A DNA stretch of 64,000 nt from Calothrix parasitica NIES-267 (GTDB taxonomy: Bacteria; Cyanobacteriota; Cyanobacteriia; Cyanobacteriales; Nostocaceae), in contig NZ_AP018227.1 of assembly GCF_002368095.1 (NCBI RefSeq), positions 3,131,346-3,195,345 on the forward strand, written 5' to 3'. The position numbers were made by a program, and so were the translations under genes. Positions 18,971 to 26,874 of the stretch are shown here, in pieces. How positions within the stretch are numbered: position 1 is the first letter of the stretch; every line of letters starts with the position of its first letter. The notes beneath the pieces are model-generated. The model saw only the letters and a program-made list of their open reading frames with translations, made no database searches and was not told where the DNA came from.

Positions 18971-19134
18971 TTGTCATTGCCAGGAACAAAGCACTCATCC
19001 GAAGGGTGTGGATCATCGCAAGGTTTTGGGATTGCTTCACTCCGCTGTCGCTCCGCTCGCAATGACTGCTCTCGTTGTCATTGCGAGCGGAGCGTTAGCG
19101 TAGCGTCTCTCGAAAAGAGATAGCAATCGCATAA
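18971..19134. repeat. REP-like palindromic repeats (TGTCATTGCGAG family)
   Basis: Two adjacent elements contain TTGTCATTGC, GGATTGCTTCACTCCGCT, CTCGCAATGAC and TTGTCATTGCGAGCGGAGCG. The same family recurs at 19469-19620, inside the MITE at 22358, at 23940-23975 and at 49549-49692. Confidence 0.75.
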
Positions 19135-19179
19135 GATATAACGAAGAAACAACCCGGATTTCTCTCGCTTTTAACAAAA

Positions 19180-19467
19180 ATTAATAAGCAATATTACATT
19201 TATATAATGACAAATCAATACAATAAAGTTCTTTATACAGGATTCACTAACGACTTACAAAGAAGAGTCAGCGAACACAAATCAAAATTAATAGAAGGTT
19301 TTACAAAGAAATACAACATCACAAAATTAGTTTATTACGAAATCTATGAAGATTCTTACACCGCAATTAGTAGAGAAAAACAGATAAAAGCAGGTTCTAG
19401 ACAAAAGAAGATTGATTTAGTTAATCAAATGAATCATCAATGGAAGGATTTGTCTAATGAATTATAA
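19180..19467 (+). CDS. GIY-YIG superfamily nuclease domain protein, start codon uncertain
   Basis: Small single-domain GIY-YIG protein of the YhbQ/UPF0213 type. The first ATG (19207) would begin inside the hallmark motif: in-frame codons just upstream read NKQYYIYI, followed by MTNQYNKVLYTGFTNDLQRRV. The complete motif YYIYI...LYTG therefore exists only if translation starts earlier. No ATG, GTG or TTG is available in frame before a stop at 19132-19134; the best candidate is the ATT at 19180 (M)NKQYYIYI, probably a decayed ATG. Catalytic-type residues R29 and E35 (numbered from 19180) and E57 (ISREKQIK) are kept. Starting at 19207 gives 86 aa. It lies between REP-like repeats. It may be a low-expression gene or a fresh pseudogene. 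Confidence 0.65.
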   Translation: MNKQYYIYIMTNQYNKVLYTGFTNDLQRRVSEHKSKLIEGFTKKYNITKLVYYEIYEDSYTAISREKQIKAGSRQKKIDLVNQMNHQWKDLSNEL

Positions 19468-19468
19468 A

Positions 19469-19625
19469 TGTCATTGCGAGGAACGAAGCAATCCCAGAGT
19501 CTGTGAAAACCAAAGTTAAGGGATTGCTTCACTCCATTTCATTACGCTCGCAATGACGTTATAGTTCTTAATTGTCATTACGAGAAACAAAGCAATCGCT
19601 ACGAGCATATTATTTTCTTCATAAC
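19469..19625. repeat. REP-like palindromic repeats after the GIY-YIG gene
   Basis: TGTCATTGCGAGGAACGAAGCAATCCC pairs with GGGATTGCTTCACTCC...CTCGCAATGACG, and a second half-element (TGTCATTACGAGAAACAAAGCAATCGC) follows. The family is the same as on the other side of the GIY-YIG gene. Confidence 0.75.
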
Positions 19626-20309
19626 TTCCTAAAATATTCTGTCATCGCCATGACAACCCAACCCGACTACTCCAAAATCTACACTCATGCACCAGAACAA
19701 CATCCAAATTTAATCTTGGGTAGTCTGCAATTTCTATTTTGGGTATTTTTTCGTCCTACGGCTTTCAAAAATCATCTTAAACGTATTCATCCGATACTTG
19801 ATACAGATATCTCACTTATCACAGCACTAAAAAGAGAAAGTGACATCTTAGAAAATCCAGCATTGCGGAAATTTTTCGTTCAGGGTTTTTTCATATTACC
19901 TATTTTATTGGGTGTAATACTATGTGTAGCAATATACATTTACAATTGGGTGTTAGACGGCATAGTCGTCAGTTTAAGAGCAGAAGTTGCTTTAGTCTTA
20001 GCTTCTTGCCTGCTGCTTGGCCTACTTTATACGATAGGAAGCAATATAGTTTTTACTTTGATCTATGCCACCGTCTTACTCCTCTTAGCAAGAACACCGG
20101 TAGTAAGTTTATTTTTCATCATAGGAGTAATCATAGCTTCCTGGCGACCCAATATTTTTCATCCATTGCTAATTCCATGGAATTCCTTTCTGTACAGTTT
20201 AGAGCAAATAAGAACGAGTAGAAAGCTTAGTCTATTACGCTTTCACCCGGCTTTTTGGAACGAGCACTCAGAATCGAATGGCACTAAGAAAAGCCGAAAC
20301 ACTTGTGGT

Positions 20310-21677
20310 TTAAGCTGTTTGCAATTTAGTGCGTAATTCATGTCGTGATTTGGTCATTAAGGGATAAGCTTTTGGACGACGTTTACGGACTCGTGGTTCA
20401 CAACGCCCTGGGCGTTCAGGAACAGCTTTGTGAGCAATAATTTTAAGTAGAGTAGAATAAATTTGAAGACGTTTTTGGATAGAGCCAACTAACAATTGGG
20501 GAATAAAGTTATTGAAATGATGGCGAGTACCTTGCAATGACAAGCGCAACGGAGGAGTACCGTAAGTAGTACCTGAAGACCACATCAAACTACGAAGTAA
20601 ATTGTAAGCAAGTAAATGAACATAAATTTATTTGCGTACCATAGAAGGGGTTTTGCATCGCAAAACATCCATTCCTAAAGTGGTTTTAAGATGTCTTAAA
20701 TCTAGTTCTACATCCCAACGTTTACTGTAAAGTCCAATAATTTCTAAAGTTGAATAAGTTCTTTTATCTAATAAAGTAGTGATTAAACTGACTCTTTCTG
20801 TACGAAAACCAGGGATAAAAATGTAGTAGTAAATTTCGCGCACAGTTATGATTTGGGGAAGAGCATCAAATTCATCTTTGCTTAATCCTTTGGGACATTT
20901 TTTAGGTTTATACCAAGTAACTAATTTGTCACAATCTCCTATAATTTTACCTTTATTCATAGATATTTTACGACTTTGATGCTTACGAAAGACAGCATCA
21001 CAATCAAGTTTTTTGATAGCAAACAAATCGGCGTAAGCACAAAAAGCTCTATCTCCTAAAAGGATATCTAAAGGTTGAAGAAACTGATAAAGTTGGCGAG
21101 CAAGTTTGATATCATGGGTATTGAGAACATCAATGACTAAAGCAACAGCAGCACCTGTCGCTAAACTAAATAACACACCAATTTTAGCAATTGGAAATCC
21201 ACATTCAGGCTTTTGAGTTTTAGGCTGAGGATATTCTTTCTGGTTCTGTGCAGTGTCAGGCATGGAAACAGTTGAGCCGTCTATTACTTTGACATTTCGA
21301 CCACACCATAAAGATTCTGTTGTTACTTTCTCTTCTAATTTTTTTGCAGCCTGACTAAAAAGTTTTTCTAGTAGCTTTTCTGATAATCTTGACCGTGCTT
21401 GACAGTAAGCACTCGTATCAGTTGAAGGAATTTCTACCCCTTCTCCTGTCAAATAAGCAATTATTTTACTCACGGTATTATGGCAACTTTTATCAGTATC
21501 TAAAACTTGAGATAAAAACGCCCATAATGTTATAAATGGGTCAAATAATCGTTTCTTATATTTTATTTTTAACTCCTCAATAGCTTGTTCAATTATGGAA
21601 GATGGTAACAGTTCTTTAAAAGGTAGTCCTAAACTTTGATTAAATTTATCCTTGAGGATTTTTACTCGCAGTGTCAC
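20310..21677 (-). pseudogene. IS4-family transposase with one in-frame stop codon
   Basis: DDE transposase. Codons run in a single frame from the ATG at 21677 to the stop at 20310 (456 codons including the final stop) but are cut by a TAA at 20628-20630 after ...CKTPSMVRK. Sequence beyond the stop continues in frame as IYVHLLAYNLLRSLMWSSGT, which fits the C-terminal helices of IS4 transposases, so a single GAA-to-TAA or AAA-to-TAA change is likely. Catalytic residues lie before the stop: D133 (VIDGST), D209 (LLGDRAF) and E324, with the IS4 signature Y317-x2-R320-x3-E324-x6-K331. The DDE core is complete, but about 105 residues of C-terminus are lost, so it is probably inactive. Confidence 0.88.
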
Positions 21678-21783
21678 AGTAGTAATAGTTAGATTTGCTT
21701 ACTTGTTTCAACTAAAGTATTTCATGAGCGAGTAAGCTTTTTCTACTTACAACGAATTTTTTTTGCCCCCACGAGTGATCCAG

Positions 21784-21909
21784 CAACTGGGGAAGATTTG
21801 GCGGCGATAGCGGAGTGCCAGGTGGGGCACGACTATTTGACACTACCAACGCAAAATCTCTATGCCCCTACCTGGTACCGCCAAATCAGCGTAGCGGTTC
21901 CCCAGTTGC
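21784..21909. repeat. Imperfect inverted repeat inside the IS
   Basis: GCAACTGGGG...GATTTGGCGG...CCAGGTGGGGCA on the left pairs with TGCCCCTACCTGG...CCGCCAAATC...CCCCAGTTGC on the right. It could be a small element nested in the IS or a structural part of it. Confidence 0.55.
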
Positions 21910-22357
21910 GCCGCTTTTTCTGACACAACCCTCGAAGCGTCATACTAATTACTTGTTGGCGATTAGCGGAGCTAAACGCCCGAAGGGCGTAACGCACTAG
22001 TTTTCACCTTCATCATTTTGCTCCCCTACGATTGTGAGTGAGAATATGGCATCAAAAACAACTTCCTGAGCCATCCTTCCATTGTTAAATTGTTTTAAAA
22101 GCTATAGTTCTTATTCAGCATAGCTTGTAGCTTTTCTTAGTGCCATTCCACTCAGATACATCTTTTCCGAAGTTAGATCGGCATTTATTGCTAGTTGTGG
22201 AACGAAACCCTGATGAAGGAAAAGCTGCAATTAATTATCTATCTAACACTCATCAACGCGATGCAGTGCAAAAAGTACAAATTGAACTCGATGCACGAAG
22301 ATTAGAAGCTTGCCAAAATGTTAATGATATTTCAGAAATCACATCAAAATTTGAAAC

Positions 22358-22545
22358 GGGAGCATCCCAATTTTGCAAATTTACCAAGATATTGATTGTC
22401 ATTGCGAATGGAGCGAAGCGGAATGAAGCAATCGCAAAGTCTAGTTATTGCGATTACTATCTCCCTCCGGGAGACGCTTCGCTAACGCTTCATTTCATTA
22501 CGCTCGTAATGACAAACTATATTTTTCCACATTTGGGATGCTCCC
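22358..22545. mobile_element. 188-bp MITE with 9-bp target duplication, disrupting the STAND gene
   Basis: The ends are GGGAGCATCCCAA and its exact reverse complement TTGGGATGCTCCC. The target duplication ATTTGAAAC is at 22349-22357 and 22546-22554. The interior is a REP-like palindrome, from TGTCATTGCGAATGGAGCG to CATTACGCTCGTAATGACA. The insertion adds 197 bp and shifts the host frame by two bases. Confidence 0.9.
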
Positions 22546-23911
22546 ATTTGAAACTTCATCAGAAAGCCCTGTTGACAATATCTTAAATAATTTCCACCGC
22601 ATCAGTGAAGATACAAAAGCAGCTTTAAAACAAACCAGTAATTACAATCAAAGATTAGTACTCAAACCCATTTGCGAAAAACTGGAAGCGCAAATTCAAG
22701 GACTTAACCGCAGCGATAATAAATATGCTCCTCGTTTTCAACCTATCGCAAGAAAATGGCATGATATTATCAGTAACCACATAGAAAAACTCGCCAAAGG
22801 AACCGAATTCCGTCAAGAAATTGACTCCCCTTACATTATCGGTGTACCCCTTACTTTAGAACAACAAATCTTCATCGGACGCGATAATATCGGAACTCGC
22901 ATCGAACAAATACTTTTAGACCGTCGTCGTCCACCTCTACTACTCTACGGGCAGCGCCGCATGGGTAAAACTTCCCTGCTCAACAACCTAGGAAAACTAT
23001 TACCAAATTCGATTATTCCCATGTTTGTTGACTTGCAAGGGGCACCTTCATCAGCAAAGAATTCTACAGGTTTTCTCTTCAACCTTGCTAAGCAGATGAT
23101 AAATTCAGCCAAACGTCAAAGTGCTTTAAATTTACCACCCCTCACCCGCGAAACTTTAGAAAATGACCCTTTTACTAACTTTGATGAATGGTTGGACAAA
23201 GTAGAAGAAGCATTAGAAGAAAACAGTGCTTTACTAATGCTTGATGAGTTTGAAGTTTTAGATAGCGCTATTAGTAAAGGACGTTTTGATGAAGAAGATG
23301 TTTTAGGAATGCTGCGTCATTTAATCCAGCATCGTCCTAAATTTAAAGTATTAATTGCAGGTTCCCACACGATTGAAGAATATCAGCGTTGGGCTAGTTA
23401 TTTAATTAATGTACAGGTTGTTGGTATCAGTTATTTGCTCGAAGATGAAGCCCGTCAATTAATAGTAAATCCCATCGAAGATTTTACCTTACGTTACAAA
23501 CCTGATGCTGTAGAAAGAATATTACAATTAACGCGCTGTCATCCTTATTTGGTACAGCTTTTATGTAACGAACTTGTAGCGTTGAAAAACGAAAAAGACC
23601 CTTCAGTCCGAAGATTGGCTACTTTTAATGACGTAGAAGCAGCAATTCCAGAAGCTTTAAAAGCCGGTAGTTTATTTTTCGCTGATATAAATAATCAAGT
23701 CAATACCACGGGATTACAAATTCTTGGGTTTATCGCTTCTAAGGGAGAGAAAGCAGTAGTAAGTAAAGAAACTACAGCGCTAGAGTTTCAGAATATCGAT
23801 TATCTTAGTTCTATAAGGTTATTATTGCAGCGAGAATTGATTGAAGAAGTGAATAGTGGTTATTGTTTTCAAGTTGAATTGATTCGACGGTGGTTTGAAA
23901 ATAATATTTAG
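22538..23911 (+). CDS. C-terminal ATPase piece of the broken STAND protein, possibly still expressed
   Basis: Remaining open frame of piece 3. An ATG at 22538 lies inside the right inverted repeat of the MITE and would give 457 aa beginning MLPFETSSESPVDN. An in-frame TTG at 22448, deeper in the MITE, gives a longer 487-aa frame. The complete P-loop NTPase is present: FIGRDNIGTRI near residue 118, Walker A GQRRMGKTSLL near 145, Walker B ALLMLDEFE near 240 and a C-terminal winged-helix-like domain. If made, it would be a soluble ATPase without its membrane anchor. Without a promoter in view this is speculative. Confidence 0.6.
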   Translation: MLPFETSSESPVDNILNNFHRISEDTKAALKQTSNYNQRLVLKPICEKLEAQIQGLNRSDNKYAPRFQPIARKWHDIISNHIEKLAKGTEFRQEIDSPYIIGVPLTLEQQIFIGRDNIGTRIEQILLDRRRPPLLLYGQRRMGKTSLLNNLGKLLPNSIIPMFVDLQGAPSSAKNSTGFLFNLAKQMINSAKRQSALNLPPLTRETLENDPFTNFDEWLDKVEEALEENSALLMLDEFEVLDSAISKGRFDEEDVLGMLRHLIQHRPKFKVLIAGSHTIEEYQRWASYLINVQVVGISYLLEDEARQLIVNPIEDFTLRYKPDAVERILQLTRCHPYLVQLLCNELVALKNEKDPSVRRLATFNDVEAAIPEALKAGSLFFADINNQVNTTGLQILGFIASKGEKAVVSKETTALEFQNIDYLSSIRLLLQRELIEEVNSGYCFQVELIRRWFENNI

Positions 23912-24021
23912 TCAGAACTTATACAGTCGTTAGTTATTTTAAGTGTTTTAGGATTGCTTCCTTACGTCGCAATGACTATTATTGCATTATCCATAATTAA
24001 GTATTAATTCTTATTCCAAAA

Positions 24022-24402
24022 ATGAAAATATTACCAATCATATTTACAACCGGTTTTACACTTACCACCATAGCAATGTTATCAGCTTGTAAAAGCGGTC
24101 CCACGATGCAAGCTTGCAACTTTCTTGAAATCGAAGATGCGGAAGTTGAGGTTGATATCGGTGATATTGATATTGAGCGGGGAGAAGTAGAAATGGTTTG
24201 CAGTGGTAAAATTGTTGATGTGACTTGGGGTCAGTTCCGGAGAAAGCTTCGCATAGATCCCGGTAAGTACAAGAATAATTTGAATGCTTTTAACCGACAG
24301 GTAATATGCATAAGAGATGAACGGTCGAGTAAAAAGGAACTGTTGTGTAAATCTTCTGGTTCTAATGATTTTGTAACTTTGAATTTTAGCTATGATGATT
24401 AA
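24022..24402 (+). CDS. Small lipoprotein of unknown function
   Basis: 126-aa protein. A signal sequence with a lipobox (TIAMLSAC, modified cysteine about residue 23) predicts membrane attachment as a lipoprotein. The mature part is small, with an acidic stretch rich in I/V/D/E (about 37-60) and three further cysteines (about 62, 96, 108) that may form a disulfide. No family is recognised. It follows the STAND gene by 110 bp, separated by a decayed REP-like half-element, and is not obviously in an operon. Confidence 0.6.
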   Translation: MKILPIIFTTGFTLTTIAMLSACKSGPTMQACNFLEIEDAEVEVDIGDIDIERGEVEMVCSGKIVDVTWGQFRRKLRIDPGKYKNNLNAFNRQVICIRDERSSKKELLCKSSGSNDFVTLNFSYDD

Positions 24403-24519
24403 TTTCACCAATCTAAACCGCTACTCTTGTCCTGTTAGAAAATTTTCTATGATGTGAGATGGGAACATTAAGAAAAGAATTTTATAAGTCATCTTCATAA
24501 ACGGGAAGGGAATATTGAC

Positions 24520-24565
24520 GCTCATCAAATCAGTTAGTACTATAGTACTAACTGATTTGATGAGC
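24520..24565. promoter_or_regulatory. Perfect 46-bp palindrome just before the WGR-pentapeptide gene
   Basis: GCTCATCAAATCAGTTAGTACTA (24520-24542) is followed directly by its exact reverse complement (24543-24565), with no spacer. It ends 8 bp before the ATG at 24574. As RNA it would form a hairpin covering the ribosome-binding region; as DNA it could be a dimer operator or cruciform. The T run needed for a terminator is absent. Confidence 0.75.
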
Positions 24566-24573
24566 TTCTAAAT

Positions 24574-26547
24574 ATGTATATTCCAAAAACTACTCTTTCC
24601 TATCAAGATGAAACATCGGATAAGGTCTATGAGGTTGAGATGGTTTACCAGGGTTGGGAATCCTATCTGGTTAACTTTGCTTATGGGAGAAAGGGAAACA
24701 AGTTAAAAACGGGAACGAAAACGGAAAATCCCGTTGCTTTTGAAGAAGCAGAAAGGATATTTAATAATTTAGTTAAATCAAAGCAGGATAAAGGATATAA
24801 GGTAGCACAAAGCGAACGTCAATCTGCATTAGAAATATCTTTAGCGGACAGACAATCTATTATTGATGAAATTAAGCTAAAACAACCAGAAAATATATTA
24901 GCAGAATTTGAAAAAATCGGTATAGATAAACAAAAGCATCTTGTAGATTTAGATTTAAGAAACCTCGATTTTGGTAATACGGATTTAAGTAATACAGATT
25001 TAAGTAATTGCAATCTCAAAAATATAAATTTATCTGGTTCTACTTGTACTATATATTTTGAAAACTCTTGTTTGGAAAATGCAAATTTAAGCGGTACTTT
25101 TCATGATGAAGCTCGTTTGAAAGATGCTAATTGTGTTGGGATAAATTTCAGTAGAGCTTGTTTTGATGGTGAATTTATAGATTTTGAAAATGCTGATTGT
25201 AGAAATGCTAATTTCACTGAAGCATCCCTGACTGGAGGGATTCTCAGCGGTGCTAATTTCGCTGGTGCTAATTTTACAGGTGCGAGTAATTTAATTGAGC
25301 TTTTGGGTTGGATGAGGGAACATGAGATTAGCGAACCTGTTAATTTCCAAAATACCAATTTTTCTCAAACAGATTTATCTGGATTCGATATTCATGAAGT
25401 CGTCTATAATCTAACAGATAAAATTCAATTAATTAATTGGAAGGGAGCTATATTTAATGAGGTTAATTTAGAGAATGCGAATTTATCGGGTTTAGATTTA
25501 AGTCACTGTTCTTTTGTCAAAGCTAATTTAAAAGGTGCTAATTTAGAAAACTGTAATTTAGCTTATGTTGATTTTGCAGAAGCTAACCTAGAAGGTACAA
25601 ATTTAACCGGTGCAAATATCAAAGGTGTGGTTTTAGAAGGAAGTAAAATCGATGAAAGTACTGAAATCGATATTAAATATAGATTATTATGGGAATTTTT
25701 CCATTTAGGTGGAGAAAATCGCGATTTAAGAGCGGTTAATCTTAGCGGTATTGAAATTAATTTTAAAGATAATTGTGACGAAGATTCACAGGTTAATTTA
25801 ATAGGAGCTAATCTTGAAGGTGCGAATCTCAGTCAAGCGGATTTATATCATTTTAATTTTGGCAATGCTAACCTAAAAAATGCTGATTTAAGTAATTCTG
25901 AATTTTCTTTTTTAGATGGTGCTTGTTTGAATGGTGCTAACTTAACTAATACAAAATTTGATGAAGGTTCTTTTAGAAATACTAACTGTATAAAAGCTAA
26001 TTTCAGTAGAGCTAGTTTTGGTGGAGAATGGGTAAGTTTTGGTAATTCTAACTGTAGCAATGCTAATTTTCAGGAAGCAAGGTTTCCTTTCGCTAGTATA
26101 AACGGGGCTAATTTTAGTAACGCTAATTTTTCAGGTGCAAGATATTTATATAATTTTTTTGCTGGAAGTTACGAAGAACCATTGACTGAAGAAGTAAACT
26201 TTCAAAATGCGAATTTATCAGAAACCGATTTAAGCGAAGTAGATTTTAGTTTAATTAAGCTAATTAATTTAAAAGGTGTCAGATTTAATGAAGCGAATTT
26301 AGAAAATGCGAATTTATCGGGTTTAGATTTGAGCCTATGTTCTTTTATCAAAGCTAATTTAAAAGGTGCGAATTTAGAAAACTGTAATCTAAACTATGTT
26401 GATTTGACGGAAGCTAATTTAGAAAACGCTAATTTAAAAGGAGTTGATTTTAGTAAAGTTAGCTCTGCTGGAAATATCAAAGTTAATCAAAATACTCAAG
26501 TTGATACTCAATGGAAAGATAGGATTGGTAATGGGTATCAGCGATAG
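24574..26547 (+). CDS. WGR-domain pentapeptide-repeat protein
   Basis: 657-aa cytosolic protein. Residues about 1-80 match the WGR domain (LSYQDETSDKVYEVEMV, VNFAYGRKGNKLKTGTKT, AERIFNNLVKSKQDKGY), a nucleic-acid-binding fold best known from PARPs and MolR-type bacterial proteins. Residues about 120-640 are A(D/N)LXX pentapeptides in two long halves that duplicate each other (compare FNEVNLENANLSGLDLSHCSFVKANLKGANLENCN with its later copy). The halves are joined by a less regular segment near 365-385. Pentapeptide helices can mimic duplex DNA; with a WGR this suggests DNA binding or DNA-damage sensing, which is inference. No clear ribosome site is visible; the 46-bp palindrome sits in its place. 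Confidence 0.8.
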   Translation: MYIPKTTLSYQDETSDKVYEVEMVYQGWESYLVNFAYGRKGNKLKTGTKTENPVAFEEAERIFNNLVKSKQDKGYKVAQSERQSALEISLADRQSIIDEIKLKQPENILAEFEKIGIDKQKHLVDLDLRNLDFGNTDLSNTDLSNCNLKNINLSGSTCTIYFENSCLENANLSGTFHDEARLKDANCVGINFSRACFDGEFIDFENADCRNANFTEASLTGGILSGANFAGANFTGASNLIELLGWMREHEISEPVNFQNTNFSQTDLSGFDIHEVVYNLTDKIQLINWKGAIFNEVNLENANLSGLDLSHCSFVKANLKGANLENCNLAYVDFAEANLEGTNLTGANIKGVVLEGSKIDESTEIDIKYRLLWEFFHLGGENRDLRAVNLSGIEINFKDNCDEDSQVNLIGANLEGANLSQADLYHFNFGNANLKNADLSNSEFSFLDGACLNGANLTNTKFDEGSFRNTNCIKANFSRASFGGEWVSFGNSNCSNANFQEARFPFASINGANFSNANFSGARYLYNFFAGSYEEPLTEEVNFQNANLSETDLSEVDFSLIKLINLKGVRFNEANLENANLSGLDLSLCSFIKANLKGANLENCNLNYVDLTEANLENANLKGVDFSKVSSAGNIKVNQNTQVDTQWKDRIGNGYQR

Positions 26548-26773
26548 TACATTCAAAAACGCTGATTTTACACGATGTGATTTTCTTTCTATAAGAGATG
26601 CTGACTTCACAAATTGCGATTTATCTGGTTCAGAATTTCCAGCACAAGATTGTATAAGATGCGAAAAAGCTAATTTTAGTCAAGCTAATCTAACCAATAC
26701 TAATCTTTATAGCAGTATTGATTTAACAGAGGTAATTATTGATGGTAATAATTCTGAAAAATATTTGTATTGA
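26531..26773 (+). CDS. Short pentapeptide-repeat protein overlapping the WGR gene end
   Basis: 80-aa frame starting at the ATG at 26531, overlapping the last 17 bp of the WGR-pentapeptide gene in the +1 frame. It has about ten pentapeptides (FKNADFTRCDF, DADFTNCDLSGSEF, ANFSQANLTNTNLY). It is either a translationally coupled small gene or the original C-terminus of the large protein cut off by a frameshift: the upstream frame ends in non-repeat residues (KDRIGNGYQR), which favours a frameshift. An upstream in-frame start at 26444 would read antirepeat residues and is rejected. Confidence 0.55.
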   Translation: MGISDSTFKNADFTRCDFLSIRDADFTNCDLSGSEFPAQDCIRCEKANFSQANLTNTNLYSSIDLTEVIIDGNNSEKYLY

Positions 26774-26874
26774 AGCGAAAACGTGATATTGTAAAACTAT
26801 TATGGGAATAGGTGCGCCTATATATAGTCTATTCTCCAAATTATTAACCGCTAAAAATTAACCAAAACCAATAT

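Larger units (their letters stand above)
20276..22148 (-). mobile_element. IS4-family insertion sequence (1.87 kb)
   Basis: Bounded by a perfect 19-bp inverted repeat, GAATGGCACTAAGAAAAGC (20276-20294) and its complement (22130-22148). The flanking target repeat is CACTCAGAATC (20265-20275) versus CACTCAGATAC (22149-22159): the first 8 bases are identical and 9 of 11 match overall, a size usual for IS4. It carries a minus-strand transposase with one in-frame stop. The 450-bp non-coding side contains an imperfect inverted repeat at 21784-21909. It interrupts the membrane STAND ATPase gene. Confidence 0.9.
19650..23911 (+). pseudogene. Membrane-anchored STAND ATPase gene broken by an IS and a MITE
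   Basis: Three pieces of one gene. Piece 1 (19650-20272) starts MTTQPDYSKIYTHAP and has three or four membrane helices (about residues 75-175). Piece 2 (22149-22357) continues with TSFPKLDRHLLLVVERNP and IELDARRLEACQ. Piece 3 (22546-23911) holds the P-loop ATPase: FIGRDNIGTRI, Walker A GQRRMGKT, Walker B LLMLDEFE and a winged-helix C-terminus. An IS4-type element sits between pieces 1 and 2, flanked by CACTCAGA on both sides. A 188-bp MITE sits between pieces 2 and 3, flanked by ATTTGAAAC. Deleting 1884 bp and 197 bp leaves 2181 bp, exactly 727 codons, with smooth junctions (FWNEHSDTSFPKLD and TSKFETSSESPV). The gene was thus recently intact. Piece 3 alone may still be translated. Confidence 0.88.

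Noticed and set aside
22140..22586. A separate 148-aa gene
   Set aside because: It is the middle piece of the broken STAND gene reading on into the MITE; the GTG start is inside the IS end.
26444..26530. Earlier start for the short pentapeptide frame
   Set aside because: The extra residues come from reading the pentapeptide repeats of the large gene out of frame.
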